Source of the DNA: an uncultured Opitutia bacterium
GTDB lineage: Bacteria; Verrucomicrobiota; Verrucomicrobiia; Opitutales; UBA953
Assembly: GCA_903840355.1 (NCBI GenBank)
Contig: CAIMFJ010000004.1
Location: 310,001-374,000 of the forward strand
Direction: 5' to 3'
DNA length: 64,000 nt
This document shows positions 27,121 to 36,353 of the stretch, piece by piece. Position numbers and translations under genes: made by a program. A model generated the notes under the pieces. It was not told where the DNA came from. It was given only the letters and a program-made list of their open reading frames with translations, and made no database searches. The first letter of the stretch is position 1; every line of letters starts with the position of its first letter.

Positions 27121-27981
27121 ATGCCTCTCGAAACTCACCATCCTATCACTCCCGGTCAGCGCTTCTTAGTGCGCGTTAAGACCGAAGGCCTGCACCGTGG
27201 CCGCTCGGAGCGCAGCTTGACCGAAAGCAACCACCGCGCCCGCGGTCGTAATTGCTATGGTCGCATCACTTCCCGCCGTCGTGGGGGAGGTCATAAAAAG
27301 CTTTACCGCAAAATCGACTTCCGTCGCGATCGTATCGACCAACCCGCCACGGTCTTGCGCATGGAGTATGATCCTAACCGCACGTCGCACCTCGCTTTAA
27401 TCGAGTATGCCGACAAGACCCACAGCTACATCTTGGCGCCCGATGGTTTGAAAGTCGGCGACAAGGTGGTCAGCACCAACACGGCTCAAGAGCAATTGAC
27501 CCCTGGTCTCTCGTTGCCTCTCCGCCTGATTCCTCCTGCTACTTTCATTCACTGCATCGAAATCGACCCAGGCAAGGGTGGTCAGCTCGCTCGTTCGGCT
27601 GGCGGCTTTGCTCAGTTGCTCGGTTTAGAAGATAGCCGTGCGATTCTCCGCATGCCCTCGGGCGAACAGCGTTACTTGAACGCTGATTGTCGCGCCACCG
27701 TCGGCATCGTCGGCAACATCGATCACCATAACGCCAGCCTTGGTAAGGCCGGTCGTAATCGTTGGAAGGGTCGTCGTCCTCGCGTTCGTGGTATGTCCAT
27801 GAATCCTGTGGATCACCCCAACGGTGGTGGTGGTGGTAAGTCCAAGGGTGGTGGTGGTCGCCAACACTTGAAGTCTCCTTGGGGTCAACTCGCGAAGGGC
27901 TTCCCAACGCGTACTAAGGCTAAGCCTTCGAACAACCAAATCATCGTTCGCCGTAATGGTCGAAAGGTAAAACAAGTATAA
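27121..27981 (+). CDS. rplB: 50S ribosomal protein L2
   Basis: 286 residues. The conserved ITSRRRGGGHKKLYRKIDFRR block and the C-terminal VRGMSMNPVDHPNGGGGG segment with the functionally essential His of L2 are present. The start MPLETHHPITPGQRFL is somewhat different from the common MGIRKYKPTTPGRR. L2 supports subunit joining and the peptidyl transferase centre. It is flanked by rplW and rpsS as usual. Confidence 0.98.
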   Translation: MPLETHHPITPGQRFLVRVKTEGLHRGRSERSLTESNHRARGRNCYGRITSRRRGGGHKKLYRKIDFRRDRIDQPATVLRMEYDPNRTSHLALIEYADKTHSYILAPDGLKVGDKVVSTNTAQEQLTPGLSLPLRLIPPATFIHCIEIDPGKGGQLARSAGGFAQLLGLEDSRAILRMPSGEQRYLNADCRATVGIVGNIDHHNASLGKAGRNRWKGRRPRVRGMSMNPVDHPNGGGGGKSKGGGGRQHLKSPWGQLAKGFPTRTKAKPSNNQIIVRRNGRKVKQV

Positions 27982-28004
27982 TCTTCCCGCTTTAATTCTT
28001 CACC

Positions 28005-28283
28005 ATGGCACGCTCACGCAAAAAGGGTTTCTTCGTCGACCCACACTTGGTCGACAAGATCACGACGGCTCAAAAGGCCAACAGTCGTAAGCCCATTAAG
28101 ACTTGGTCTCGTCGCTCTACGGTCACCCCTGAGTTCATCGGTTTAAACATCGAAGTTCACAATGGTAAGGCTTTCGTACCTGTTTACGTCACCGAAAACA
28201 TGGTAGGCCATAAGCTCGGAGAGTTCGCTCCTACGCGTACCTTCCGTCAGCACACCCAACCCTCTCGCAAGGAAGCCCAGTAA
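28005..28283 (+). CDS. rpsS: 30S ribosomal protein S19
   Basis: 92 residues: [19 protein letters not shown], then [24 protein letters not shown] and the C-terminal [15 protein letters not shown], all typical of S19, which binds the 16S head together with S13. Normally followed directly by rplV; here a small exported protein gene begins eight bases after its stop. Confidence 0.98.
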   Translation: MARSRKKGFFVDPHLVDKITTAQKANSRKPIKTWSRRSTVTPEFIGLNIEVHNGKAFVPVYVTENMVGHKLGEFAPTRTFRQHTQPSRKEAQ

Positions 28284-28291
28284 TCCTTTTC

Positions 28292-28630
28292 ATGCGCTCC
28301 GCTCTCGCCCTTCTTGTCGCCTCCTTCGTCTCCGCTTCTGCGGTAGCCGCTGGGTCGTCGTTGGGTATGGCGGAAGCCGATGGCAAGGCCACGGTTACCA
28401 CGATCCAATCGGCTCGTGCCACTGACTTGGTCATTCTCTCTGCTGGCTACGATCACGGTTTTCGTCCCGGTGCGGTTTGTACGGTGAGTCATGATGGCAA
28501 GCCTTTTGGCTCTGTCGTCATCGCCGAAGCTAATCGTTCTCGTGCCGTTGCCTTGATTCTGAATTTGGACCCTCAAAGCCAAATCCGCCCAGGAGATCTT
28601 GTCTCGCCCCGCGCTAACCCCCGCATCTAA
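28292..28630 (+). CDS. Small exported protein of unknown function inside the S10 cluster
   Basis: 112 residues, 8 bases after rpsS and 16 before rplV, in the same direction and with similar codon use. The N-terminus is a signal peptide (MRSALALLVASFVSASAVAA). The mature part of about 90 residues has the pattern LVILSAGYDHGFRPGAVCTV, then KPFGSVVIAE, then QIRPGDLV. This resembles the small beta-barrel domains with a G-x-x-x-G-x-x-x-x-V core found in periplasmic and rod-shape or flagellar proteins; the resemblance is general, not a family match. No cysteine pair or catalytic motif is seen. Its position implies high expression with the ribosome. Function unknown. Confidence 0.75.
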   Translation: MRSALALLVASFVSASAVAAGSSLGMAEADGKATVTTIQSARATDLVILSAGYDHGFRPGAVCTVSHDGKPFGSVVIAEANRSRAVALILNLDPQSQIRPGDLVSPRANPRI

Positions 28631-28646
28631 TACCCTTTATATCGTC

Positions 28647-28985
28647 ATGGAAGTTCACGCCACCACCCGTTTTGCTCGTATGTCGCCTCAGAAGGTTCGC
28701 GAAGTCGCGCGCCAGATTCAAGGCCTACCCGCTGAAGAAGCCATCCAACTTTTGCGCTTCATCCCTCGTAAGTCGGCTCGCCTCTTGGGCAAGACCCTCG
28801 CGAGCGCGATCGCTAACGCGGAAAACAATCACAACCTTTCCAGCTCTGACCTCGTCGTGGTTTCTGCCACGGTGAATCAAGGGCCGGTGATCAAGCGCTC
28901 GATGCCCGCTGCTCGCGGTTCGGCGCACCCTATCCACAAGTCTATGAGCCACATTCGCGTGGCCTTAGCTTCCCCCACCAAATAA
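28647..28985 (+). CDS. rplV: 50S ribosomal protein L22
   Basis: 112 residues from the ATG at 28647 (MEVHATTRFARMSPQKVREV). The open frame runs 16 codons further upstream, but that part overlaps the preceding gene in another frame. The conserved KSARLLGKTLASAIANAENN and the C-terminal hairpin KRSMPAARGSAHPIHKSMSH reach into the exit tunnel. It is followed 15 bases later by rpsC. Confidence 0.97.
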   Translation: MEVHATTRFARMSPQKVREVARQIQGLPAEEAIQLLRFIPRKSARLLGKTLASAIANAENNHNLSSSDLVVVSATVNQGPVIKRSMPAARGSAHPIHKSMSHIRVALASPTK

Positions 28986-29000
28986 TCCACTTCGCACTCC

Positions 29001-29642
29001 ATGGGCCAGAAAGTAAATCCAACCGGCTTCCGTTTAGCCGTCCGTCGCAACTGGGAATCTCGCTGGTATGCTACCAAGCGTACGTTCCCTGCTAACATCT
29101 TAGAAGATTACCGTATCCGCGCGTGTCTCAAAGAGAAGCTCCGTCAAGCGGCGGTGCCCCGTATTTTCATTGAGCGCGCTGGCCAGAAGGTCCGTGTGCG
29201 CATCTGGACCGCTCGTCCTGGTGTCGTTATCGGCCGTAAGGGAGAAGAACTCGGCAAGTTGCGCCAAGAGATCCAAAAGGTCGCTGGCAAGGCTCGCCTC
29301 GATGACGTCATCCTCGAAGTCAACGAAGTGAAGCACCCTGACTTGGTGGCTCAACTCGTCGCCGAGAACGTTGCTTTACAATTAGAGCGTCGCATTTCGT
29401 TCCGTCGTGCGATGAAGAAAGCCGTACAAACGACCATGACCAATGGTGCCGATGGCATCCGCTTGCGTCTGGCCGGTCGTTTAGGCGGTGCTGAAATCGC
29501 TCGCGTCGAGTCCGCTCGCGTGGGTCGCGTTCCGCTCCACACTTTGCGCGAAAACATCGACTATGGTTTCGCCGAAGCTCGCACCGTTTATGGTAAACTC
29601 GGCATCAAGTGCTGGATTTGCACTAAGGAAAGCGAATTCTAA
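29001..29642 (+). CDS. rpsC: 30S ribosomal protein S3
   Basis: 213 residues: MGQKVNPTGFRLAVRRNWES at the start, the KH domain with VVIGRKGEELGKLRQEI, and the C-terminal domain with MTNGADGIRLRLAGRLGGAE. S3 forms the mRNA entry channel and contributes to helicase activity of the ribosome. Standard order between rplV and rplP. Confidence 0.98.
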   Translation: MGQKVNPTGFRLAVRRNWESRWYATKRTFPANILEDYRIRACLKEKLRQAAVPRIFIERAGQKVRVRIWTARPGVVIGRKGEELGKLRQEIQKVAGKARLDDVILEVNEVKHPDLVAQLVAENVALQLERRISFRRAMKKAVQTTMTNGADGIRLRLAGRLGGAEIARVESARVGRVPLHTLRENIDYGFAEARTVYGKLGIKCWICTKESEF

Positions 29643-29674
29643 ACCAACCCTTAACGACTAAATTTTAAGCTCTC

Positions 29675-30103
29675 ATGGCCAACCTTCAACCAGCCCGCAC
29701 TAAGTGGCGCAAACACCGCAAAGGTAAAATTCGCGGCAAAGCGACGGCGTGCAACACTCTCAGTTTTGGCGACTTTGGTATTCAATCCTTGGATCGGGCT
29801 CGTTTGCCCGCCAACCAGATTGAAGCTGCCCGTATTGCCATCTCCCGTTCGCTGAAGCGTAAGGGCAAGATGTGGATGCGCATCTTCCCTCACACTCCCG
29901 TCACGCGTAAGCCTGCCGAAGTCCGAATGGGCTCTGGTAAAGGTAGCGTCGAGTACTACGTTTCCGTCGTGAAGCCTGGTACCATGCTCTTCGAAGTTGC
30001 CGGCGTGCCTATCAGCACCGCTCGCGAAGCGATGCGCTTGGCCGACACCAAATTGCAAGTTCGCTGCCGCTTCGTGGCTCGCGAAGAACTCGAAAAATTC
30101 TAA
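29675..30103 (+). CDS. rplP: 50S ribosomal protein L16
   Basis: 142 residues containing KWRKHRKGKIRGKATACNT, FGDFGIQSLDRARLPANQIE, RIFPHTPVTRKPAEVRMGSG and the C-terminal AREAMRLADTKLQVRCRFV of L16. The N-terminus starts MANLQPARTKW, where most have MLQPKRTK; the ATG at 29675 is the only close one. L16 lies at the A-site of the large subunit and is needed late in its assembly. Confidence 0.97.
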   Translation: MANLQPARTKWRKHRKGKIRGKATACNTLSFGDFGIQSLDRARLPANQIEAARIAISRSLKRKGKMWMRIFPHTPVTRKPAEVRMGSGKGSVEYYVSVVKPGTMLFEVAGVPISTAREAMRLADTKLQVRCRFVAREELEKF

Positions 30104-30122
30104 TCTCAACTGATCTATTTCT

Positions 30123-30344
30123 ATGGCAACTTTCCGCAAAGATAAACCCTCCGCTGCTTCGGCTCTGCGTCCTTTGGCGACGGCTGAGTTAGAGAAGCGT
30201 GTTCGCGAAGCTCGCGAAGAACTCCTCCAATTGCGCCTCCGTAAGGCCACCGGTGCCGTCGAGAACTCGGCGCGCTTTCGTGCTTTGCGTCGCGACATTG
30301 CTCGCTGCCTGACCGTTCTTGCGGCCCAAGCTAAACAGAAATAA
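30123..30344 (+). CDS. rpmC: 50S ribosomal protein L29
   Basis: 73 residues, two helices. After an N-terminal extension (about 17 residues, ATFRKDKPSAASALRP), the L29 core reads ELEKRVREAREELLQLRLRK, then ENSARFRALRRDIARCLTVL. L29 sits beside L23 at the tunnel exit. It lies between rplP and rpsQ as usual. Confidence 0.94.
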   Translation: MATFRKDKPSAASALRPLATAELEKRVREAREELLQLRLRKATGAVENSARFRALRRDIARCLTVLAAQAKQK

Positions 30345-30368
30345 TCTTAACCCTTCATTCCTTTTCCA

Positions 30369-30653
30369 ATGTCCGAGTCTCGCTCCAATCGTAAAACCCT
30401 TATCGGCCTCGTCGCTTCGCGCTCGGGGGATAAGTCTATCAAGGTCAACTTCCAGTACACGGTACCACACCCTGTGTATGGTAAAGAAGTTAAACGTCGT
30501 ACCGTCTTGCACGCTCACGATGAAAAGAATGAGTGCAAAGTCGGCGACAAAGTCGAAATCATGGAGACCCGCCCTCTTTCCCGCTTGAAGCGCTGGCGCG
30601 TGATTCGCGTGGTCGAAGCCGCTAAAATCGCCGCTCAAACCATCGACGACTAA
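30369..30653 (+). CDS. rpsQ: 30S ribosomal protein S17
   Basis: 94 residues with the OB-fold signature of S17: [39 protein letters not shown] and [21 protein letters not shown] primary 16S rRNA binding protein in the 5' domain. It is followed 38 bases later by rplN, which opens the spc part of the cluster. Confidence 0.97.
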   Translation: MSESRSNRKTLIGLVASRSGDKSIKVNFQYTVPHPVYGKEVKRRTVLHAHDEKNECKVGDKVEIMETRPLSRLKRWRVIRVVEAAKIAAQTIDD

Positions 30654-30691
30654 GTCCCGTCGTTCCTCCTCCAACCCTTACTCTCTTTTTT

Positions 30692-31057
30692 ATGATTCAA
30701 ATGCTTTCTCGGCTCGATGTAGCCGACAACACCGGCGCCCGCAAGGTCCGCATGATCCGCCGCCTTGGTCAGTTGACTGACACGGCCGGCATTGGTGACG
30801 TCATCATTTGTTCGGTGAAGGATTCCACGCCTGACGCCCAGGTGAAAAAGGGTTCGGTTTGCCGCGCCGTCATCGTGCGTACCGTGGCTCCTATCCGCCG
30901 TGCGGATGGCAGCTACCTGCGCTTTGACAGCAATGCCGTCGTGATCCTCGACGACAATGGTAACCCCAAAGGTACGCGCATCTTCGGGCCTGTGGCTCGC
31001 GAATTGCGCGGTAAGAATTTCATGAAAATCATCTCCCTCGCTCCCGAGGTGCTCTAA
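30692..31057 (+). CDS. rplN: 50S ribosomal protein L14
   Basis: 121 residues: [19 protein letters not shown] at the start, then [20 protein letters not shown] and the C-terminal [20 protein letters not shown]. All L14 landmarks are present. It sits at the subunit interface. The start is preceded by a pyrimidine-rich stretch (CTTACTCTCTTTTTT) and no ribosome binding site. Confidence 0.98.
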   Translation: MIQMLSRLDVADNTGARKVRMIRRLGQLTDTAGIGDVIICSVKDSTPDAQVKKGSVCRAVIVRTVAPIRRADGSYLRFDSNAVVILDDNGNPKGTRIFGPVARELRGKNFMKIISLAPEVL

Positions 31058-31062
31058 TTACC

Positions 31063-31332
31063 ATGTCTAAGACTGACATCAAAAAAGGTGACGAAATCGT
31101 CGTCATCGCCGGCTCCGAAAAAGGTAAGCGCGGTAAAGTTCTTTCCTACAGCCGTGCTGAAGAGCGCCTGACCGTTGAAGGACTCAACTTGGTCAAGCGT
31201 CACCTCAAGCGCACGCAAGACGGTCAAGGTGGCATCACCGAACGTGAAGCCCCATTGCATCGTTCGAACGTGATGTTGGCCTCCATTTGGGATGCCCGTC
31301 GTACCAAAAAGCCTGCCAAGGCTGCCAAATAA
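31063..31332 (+). CDS. rplX: 50S ribosomal protein L24
   Basis: 89 residues with the KOW motif ([20 protein letters not shown]) and the continuation [21 protein letters not shown]24 starts 50S assembly by binding the 5' end of 23S rRNA. It begins five bases after rplN and is followed by rplE, the usual order. Confidence 0.96.
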   Translation: MSKTDIKKGDEIVVIAGSEKGKRGKVLSYSRAEERLTVEGLNLVKRHLKRTQDGQGGITEREAPLHRSNVMLASIWDARRTKKPAKAAK

Positions 31333-31364
31333 TTCCGACGAAACCACCCGAGATTTAAACGTCC

Positions 31365-31961
31365 ATGTCCACGAAGCCCTATCTTAAACAGTTCTACCTC
31401 GAGAAGGTCGTCCCCGAGCTCATTAAGAGCCGCGGTTACAAGAACGTTCACCAGGTTCCTAACCTCAAGAAAATCGTTCTGAACTCTGCTTTCAAGTCCG
31501 ACGCCGACAAAGGTCACATGGCCGAAGTGGTCAAGGAATTGACCAAGCTCTCCGGCCAAAAGCCCGTGATCACGAAGGCCGCGAAGTCGGTCGCTAACTT
31601 CAAAGTTCGTCAAGGCATGCCCTTAGGTTGCATGGTCACCTTGCGTGGAGCCCGCATGTGGGAATTCTTCCTACGCTTAACCGTCGTCGCTCTGCCGATG
31701 ATTCGCGACTTCCGCGGTACCTCGAACCGTCTCGACGGTCGTGGTAACTACTCGCTCGGTATTACCGACCACACCATCTTCCCTGAAACCCAAGCCGACG
31801 GCTCGCAACGGGCGAACATCGGTATGGATGTCGTCATCGTCACCTCGGCGACGAACGACGAAGAAGGTCGCGAATTACTCCGCCTCCTCGGCATGCCCTT
31901 CCGTCGCTCTTCGGCTGCGGATGCTGCCGCCGCTGCCGCGAACGCTGCCACCAAAGCCTAA
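31365..31961 (+). CDS. rplE: 50S ribosomal protein L5
   Basis: 198 residues, about 18 more than the family norm. The core is standard (LKKIVLNSAFKSD, GQKPVITKAAKSVANFKVRQ, RDFRGTSNRLDGRGNYSLGI, then TIFPE). The extra residues form an alanine-rich C-terminal tail (SSAADAAAAAANAATKA). L5 binds 5S rRNA and contacts P-site tRNA and S13. Confidence 0.96.
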   Translation: MSTKPYLKQFYLEKVVPELIKSRGYKNVHQVPNLKKIVLNSAFKSDADKGHMAEVVKELTKLSGQKPVITKAAKSVANFKVRQGMPLGCMVTLRGARMWEFFLRLTVVALPMIRDFRGTSNRLDGRGNYSLGITDHTIFPETQADGSQRANIGMDVVIVTSATNDEEGRELLRLLGMPFRRSSAADAAAAAANAATKA

Positions 31962-31983
31962 CCTCTAATTATTTTATACTAGC

Positions 31984-32289
31984 ATGGCCAAGAAGTCTGT
32001 TATCCAACGCGCCCTTAAGCGCGAACGCCTTGTCAAGAAGTACGCGGCTAAGCGTACCGAGTTGAAGAAGGTCCTCGCTGATCCTAATGTCAGCGAAGAT
32101 GCGTTCTACGCAGCGCAACGCGCTTTGACGAAGTTGCCTCGGAATTCTTCCCTCGTCCGGAAGAAGAACCGTTGTTCCATCTCGGGTCGTCCGCGTGCTT
32201 ACATCCGTAAGTTCGGCTTGTCCCGTATCACCTTCCGCGAACTAGCCCTCAACGGCCAAATTCCTGGCGTCACCAAAGCTTCTTGGTAA
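31984..32289 (+). CDS. rpsN: 30S ribosomal protein S14 (zinc-free type)
   Basis: 101 residues, the long form of S14. The C-terminal [20 protein letters not shown] and [18 protein letters not shown] match S14. The CxxC...CxxC zinc knuckle of the short form is absent: only one Cys, in NRCSISGRP, remains. It is placed between rplE and rpsH as in most bacteria. Confidence 0.97.
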   Translation: MAKKSVIQRALKRERLVKKYAAKRTELKKVLADPNVSEDAFYAAQRALTKLPRNSSLVRKKNRCSISGRPRAYIRKFGLSRITFRELALNGQIPGVTKASW

Positions 32290-32310
32290 TCACCCCCGCA
32301 CTTTATTTAT

Positions 32311-32709
32311 ATGTCCGCTTCAACTGATACTATCGGGGATTTTCTGACCGCGATTCGGAATGCCTCGCAGGCCAATAAGGCCACTGTGATTGTGCAATGG
32401 TCGCGTCTGCGCGAAGGCGTGGCTCGTATTTTAACCGAAGCTGGTTACCTGTCCGGTTCTCGCAAGGGCGAGCGCGACGGTTTGCCCGTTTTAGAAATTA
32501 ACCTTAAGTACGTCGCTGGTGTCCCCGCCATCACGAGCATTGAGCGCGTCTCGACCCCTGGTCGTCGCGTTTATGCAGGTTACACGGCCGTGCCGAGCGT
32601 CATCGGCGGTATGGGCGTTTCGATCCTCACCACCTCTCGTGGCGTCATGACCGACGCCGAAGCACGTCGCCAAAAAGTTGGCGGCGAACTCCTCGCCAAA
32701 GTCTGGTAA
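32311..32709 (+). CDS. rpsH: 30S ribosomal protein S8
   Basis: 132 residues: TDTIGDFLTAIRNASQANK at the start and GVSILTTSRGVMTDAEARRQ, the signature in the C-terminal half, followed by GGELLAKVW. S8 binds the central domain of 16S rRNA and is the spc operon repressor in E. coli; no matching mRNA structure was sought in detail here. It lies between rpsN and rplF. Confidence 0.97.
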   Translation: MSASTDTIGDFLTAIRNASQANKATVIVQWSRLREGVARILTEAGYLSGSRKGERDGLPVLEINLKYVAGVPAITSIERVSTPGRRVYAGYTAVPSVIGGMGVSILTTSRGVMTDAEARRQKVGGELLAKVW

Positions 32710-32739
32710 AACCCTGATTCACTTAAAACCCGTAACGTT

Positions 32740-33300
32740 ATGAGCCGCATCGGCAAACAACCCGTCAATATTCCCGCTGGAGTCAAAGTCGCCGTCGCTG
32801 GCAACGTTGTCTCCGTCGAAGGACCTAAGGGTAAACTTTCGAAACCATTCCCTAAAGAAATCGGTGTCACCGTTGATAAGAACGTGGTCACCGTCTCCGA
32901 CCTCACGGCGAAGAAGGGTAAAGATGGTAAAGATGTTGGTACCGCTGGCGCCTTACACGGCACCATCCGCGCCATCATTCGTAATATGGTAGAGGGTGTG
33001 ACCACGGGTTACACCAAGACCCTTCTCATCGAAGGCGTCGGTTTCAAAGCCATCTTGAAGGGCAATTTGCTCGACTTGGCTTTGGGCTACTCGCACCCCA
33101 TCCAATACAAGATTCCTGCGGGCGTAAACGTGGTCGTCACCGACGGCACGAAGCTCGTGATCTCCGGCGCTGATCGCCACATGGTCGGTCAAGTCGCTTC
33201 CTCCATCAAACTCTATAAGCCTGTCGAGCCTTACAAAGGTAAGGGTGTTCGCGTTGAAGGTGAATACGTCCGCCGTAAGGAAGGCAAGAAGACGGCTTAA
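32740..33300 (+). CDS. rplF: 50S ribosomal protein L6
   Basis: 186 residues: MSRIGKQPVNIPAGVKVAV, then NMVEGVTTGYTKTLLIEGVG and the C-terminal EPYKGKGVRVEGEYVRRKEG signature. The two duplicated alpha/beta domains of L6 are both present. It lies near the factor-binding site of the large subunit. Confidence 0.98.
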   Translation: MSRIGKQPVNIPAGVKVAVAGNVVSVEGPKGKLSKPFPKEIGVTVDKNVVTVSDLTAKKGKDGKDVGTAGALHGTIRAIIRNMVEGVTTGYTKTLLIEGVGFKAILKGNLLDLALGYSHPIQYKIPAGVNVVVTDGTKLVISGADRHMVGQVASSIKLYKPVEPYKGKGVRVEGEYVRRKEGKKTA

Positions 33301-33318
33301 GCCTCTTAACTTTTTAAT

Positions 33319-33681
33319 ATGAAACTGCAGAAGAAGAATCTCTTGGCGCAAAAGCGTCGCTGGCGTATCCGCAAGACTGTGCGTGGTACGGCTGCTCGTC
33401 CTCGCTTGGCTCTGAAGATGACCCACTTGCACCTTTACGCTCAAGCGATTGATGACGATAAGGGCGCAACCTTAGCCTCGTTGTCGACCACTTCGAAAGA
33501 TCTCCGTGGTCAAAAGCTCCGTCCGAACGTCGCTGGTGCGACGACTTTTGGCGAAGCCTTTGGTGCTAAAGCCAAAGCCGCTGGTTTAACCACGGTGGTT
33601 TTCGATCGTGCGGGTCGTCGTTACCATGGCACGGTGAAGGCCTTTGCCGAAGCAGCTCGTAAGGGAGGCTTAATTTTCTAA
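33319..33681 (+). CDS. rplR: 50S ribosomal protein L18
   Basis: 120 residues: basic N-terminus ([20 protein letters not shown]), central [19 protein letters not shown], and C-terminal [20 protein letters not shown] typical of L18, which binds 5S rRNA. It ends four bases before rpsE, so the two are probably translationally coupled. Confidence 0.97.
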   Translation: MKLQKKNLLAQKRRWRIRKTVRGTAARPRLALKMTHLHLYAQAIDDDKGATLASLSTTSKDLRGQKLRPNVAGATTFGEAFGAKAKAAGLTTVVFDRAGRRYHGTVKAFAEAARKGGLIF

Positions 33682-33685
33682 TTTC

Positions 33686-34315
33686 ATGAGCGAAGAAAAC
33701 AAAAGTCCTGCAGCCGCGCCTGCAGTAGGTGGTCCAAGCCGCTCCGGCGGTGATCGTCGTGGCCCCGGTGGTCAAGGCGGCAACAATCGTCGTGGTGGTC
33801 AAGGCGGTCCCGGCCAAGGTGGTCGTGGTCCTCGTCGCGACAATCGCAACGATGCTCCAGCTTCTGAATACAACGATAAGGTCGTGCACATCAACCGCTG
33901 CTCGAAGGTCGTTAAGGGTGGTCGTCGCTTTAACTTTGCTGCGTTGGTCGTTGCCGGTGACGGCAAGGGTCGCGTGGGTGTTGGCTACGGCAAGGCGAAG
34001 GAAGTGCCTGATGCGATTCGCAAAGGTACCGACCGTGCTCACCGTGCTTTAGTCCACGTCAACTTGCGTGGTAACACGATTCCTCACGAAGTCATCGGTC
34101 ATGCCGATGGTGGCGTGGTGATGCTCCGCCCAGCTGCGCCTGGTACGGGTCTCATCGCCGGTGGTGGCGTGCGTGCCGTGCTCGAAGTGGCTGGCTATAA
34201 AGACGTGCTTTCGAAGTCGATGGGCTCGAACAATCCTCAAGCGATTGTGAAGGCGACCCTCGATGGTCTTTCCAAACTCCGTACGCTTGAACAAATCAAG
34301 TCTCTCCGCGCTTAA
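33686..34315 (+). CDS. rpsE: 30S ribosomal protein S5 with Gly/Arg-rich N-terminal extension
   Basis: 209 residues. From about residue 60 the S5 core is normal ([37 protein letters not shown], then [19 protein letters not shown]). The first 55 residues are low complexity, with alternating Gly, Gln and Arg ([20 protein letters not shown] and similar), resembling RGG-type RNA-binding tails. S5 shapes the mRNA entry and decoding region. rpmD, which usually follows rpsE, is absent: rplO begins 15 bases later. Confidence 0.97.
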   Translation: MSEENKSPAAAPAVGGPSRSGGDRRGPGGQGGNNRRGGQGGPGQGGRGPRRDNRNDAPASEYNDKVVHINRCSKVVKGGRRFNFAALVVAGDGKGRVGVGYGKAKEVPDAIRKGTDRAHRALVHVNLRGNTIPHEVIGHADGGVVMLRPAAPGTGLIAGGGVRAVLEVAGYKDVLSKSMGSNNPQAIVKATLDGLSKLRTLEQIKSLRA

Positions 34316-34330
34316 GCGTATCTCTATACT

Positions 34331-34798
34331 ATGAAACTCCATTCTTTGCCCGAAATTAAGGGCTCCACTCACCGTCACAAGGTACTCGGTCGCGGACGCG
34401 GCACGGGCCATGGTAAAACTTCCGGTCGCGGCCACAAGGGTATGAAAGCCCGTTCTGGCGGCGGTCACCGCCCTGGTTTCGAAGGTGGTCAGATGCCTCT
34501 CTACCGTCGTTTACCTCACCGTGGTTTCAACAACATCAACCGGGTGGATTATGCGGTGGTGAACTTGGCTGAATTACAAGAACTCGAAGGTAAGTCTTTT
34601 GGTATCGAAGAGCTCAAGGCCGCGGGTCTCGTGCGTTCGAAAGAAAAGCTCCTCAAGATTCTCGCTGCTGGCAACCTCACCCGTGCTATCACGGTGAAAG
34701 CGCATCGCTTCTCCACGACGGCTCGTGCTAAGATCGAAGCCGCGGGTGGTAAAGTGGTACTCATCGAGTCCGCCAAAGCAGTTCAAGCTGCTGAATAA
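34331..34798 (+). CDS. rplO: 50S ribosomal protein L15
   Basis: 155 residues: KLHSLPEIKGSTHRHKVLGR, GTGHGKTSGRGHKGMKARSG and GFEGGQMPLYRRLPHRGF are the glycine-rich L15 hallmarks that thread through 23S rRNA, followed by the globular C-terminal half. Located between rpsE and secY, immediately after the place where rpmD would be expected. Confidence 0.97.
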   Translation: MKLHSLPEIKGSTHRHKVLGRGRGTGHGKTSGRGHKGMKARSGGGHRPGFEGGQMPLYRRLPHRGFNNINRVDYAVVNLAELQELEGKSFGIEELKAAGLVRSKEKLLKILAAGNLTRAITVKAHRFSTTARAKIEAAGGKVVLIESAKAVQAAE

Positions 34799-34818
34799 GA
34801 CCTTTATATCCTTCCGCG

Positions 34819-36345
34819 ATGTTCTCGGCCTTCGCCAACTGCTGGAGGATTCCTGAACTCAGGTCTCGGCTACTTGCTACCCTAGCGTTGCTCTTCGTGG
34901 CCCGCATTGGTAGCAATATTCCGTTACCTGGTATCGATCCTAAGGATATTATTGAGTACTACCATTCGATGGCCGACAAGGCTTCGGGTGGGGTAGTGGC
35001 GATGTACAATATGTTTACTGGGGGGGCGTTGCTCAAGGGCGCGATCTTCTCGTTGGGCATCATGCCGTACATCAGCGCCTCGATTATCATGCAGTTAGCA
35101 TCGGCGGTCGTGCCGTCGATTGCTCGTTTGCAACAAGAGGGTGATGTGGGTCGCCAAAAGGTCGCGCAGTACTCGCGCTACCTGACGATTGTCATCGCCG
35201 TGGTGCAGGCGTCTTTGTTGTTAGGTGCCTTCTGTAAGCCTAACCAAGTTGGCCAAGCTTTAGGCTTGGGGAACTTCACGGGCCAAATCGTGGTGATGGA
35301 AAGCAAGACGCTCTTCATCTTCCTCGGGGTGTTCCTATTAACTTCTGGTGCGATTGTGATGCTCTGGTTGGGTGAACAAATCACGCAACGCGGCATTGGT
35401 AATGGCACCTCGATGCTGATCACGGTGGGTATCTTAGCGGATATCCCCGGGGCGTTGACCTCCTTCGTTGACTTAACCTTTGGTGGTAAAGTCGGTTCGG
35501 CCGCGGCCGTGAGCCATGGTTGGGAAAAAGCCGGCGGGATGATTTTACTCTTCGTGGCCGTGACGGCCGCGATGGTGGCGATTAATCAAGCGGTACGTAA
35601 AATTCCGATTCAGTATGCGCAGCGTATGGTGGGTCGTAAGATGTACGGTGCCCAAACGAATTACCTGCCTCTCAAAGTTAATTACGCTGGCGTGATGCCG
35701 GTGATTTTTGCCGGCGCCATTTTAAGTTTCCCTTACTTCTTGTTCCGCGGCTTGAGCACGCTCTCCAAGCAACTCGAGTTCCTCGGTTCCTGGGGTGACA
35801 TCTTCCAGCGTAACAATGCTTGGTACTACGGCATGTACGCGGCCCTCATCTTCGGTTTCAGTTACTTCTGGATTTCCATCATGTTCCGTCCGGTGCAAAT
35901 CGCCGACGACTTAAAGAAGAACAATGGTTACATCTTGGGTGTGCGCCCCGGAGCTCATACGGCGGAGTTCTTAGACTTCGTCATGACGCGGCTGACGTTG
36001 GCTGGGTCAGTCTTCCTTTTGATCATCGCTTTGTTGCCTGATCTCTTCATCTCGCAATTTGGTTTCCCGCCTCGCTTAGCGACCTTCTTGGGCGGCACGG
36101 GTGGCTTGATCACCGTTGGCGTGATGTTGGATACCATGCGCCAAATTGAGACCTTCCTTTTACAACGTAACTACGAAGGCTTCTTGAAGAAGGGCCGGAT
36201 TGGTGGCGTCGCGGTCCCTGCTTCGGGTCTCCGTCCAGAGTTTGAAAATTCGGCCCTCGGTTCTTTAGAGAAAACCTGTTTGGTGCTTTTTGTCCTCGGT
36301 TTGATTGCGTGGGGACTTAATCACTGGGGTTCCTTCGCTCGCTAA
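34819..36345 (+). CDS. secY: Preprotein translocase subunit SecY
   Basis: 508 residues, longer than the roughly 440 of E. coli. The longer loops include the region around GALTSFVDLTFGGKVGSAAA. Ten membrane helices can be placed. Landmarks are the plug-side start RIPELRSRLLATLALLFVAR, GIMPYISASIIMQL (helix 2), the cytosolic NYLPLKVNYAGVMPVIFAGA and the C-terminal GVMLDTMRQIETFLLQRNYE. It forms the SecYEG channel for protein export. Upstream rplO and downstream map are standard neighbours; adk, often between secY and map, is not here. Confidence 0.97.
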   Translation: MFSAFANCWRIPELRSRLLATLALLFVARIGSNIPLPGIDPKDIIEYYHSMADKASGGVVAMYNMFTGGALLKGAIFSLGIMPYISASIIMQLASAVVPSIARLQQEGDVGRQKVAQYSRYLTIVIAVVQASLLLGAFCKPNQVGQALGLGNFTGQIVVMESKTLFIFLGVFLLTSGAIVMLWLGEQITQRGIGNGTSMLITVGILADIPGALTSFVDLTFGGKVGSAAAVSHGWEKAGGMILLFVAVTAAMVAINQAVRKIPIQYAQRMVGRKMYGAQTNYLPLKVNYAGVMPVIFAGAILSFPYFLFRGLSTLSKQLEFLGSWGDIFQRNNAWYYGMYAALIFGFSYFWISIMFRPVQIADDLKKNNGYILGVRPGAHTAEFLDFVMTRLTLAGSVFLLIIALLPDLFISQFGFPPRLATFLGGTGGLITVGVMLDTMRQIETFLLQRNYEGFLKKGRIGGVAVPASGLRPEFENSALGSLEKTCLVLFVLGLIAWGLNHWGSFAR

Positions 36346-36353
36346 TATTTAGC

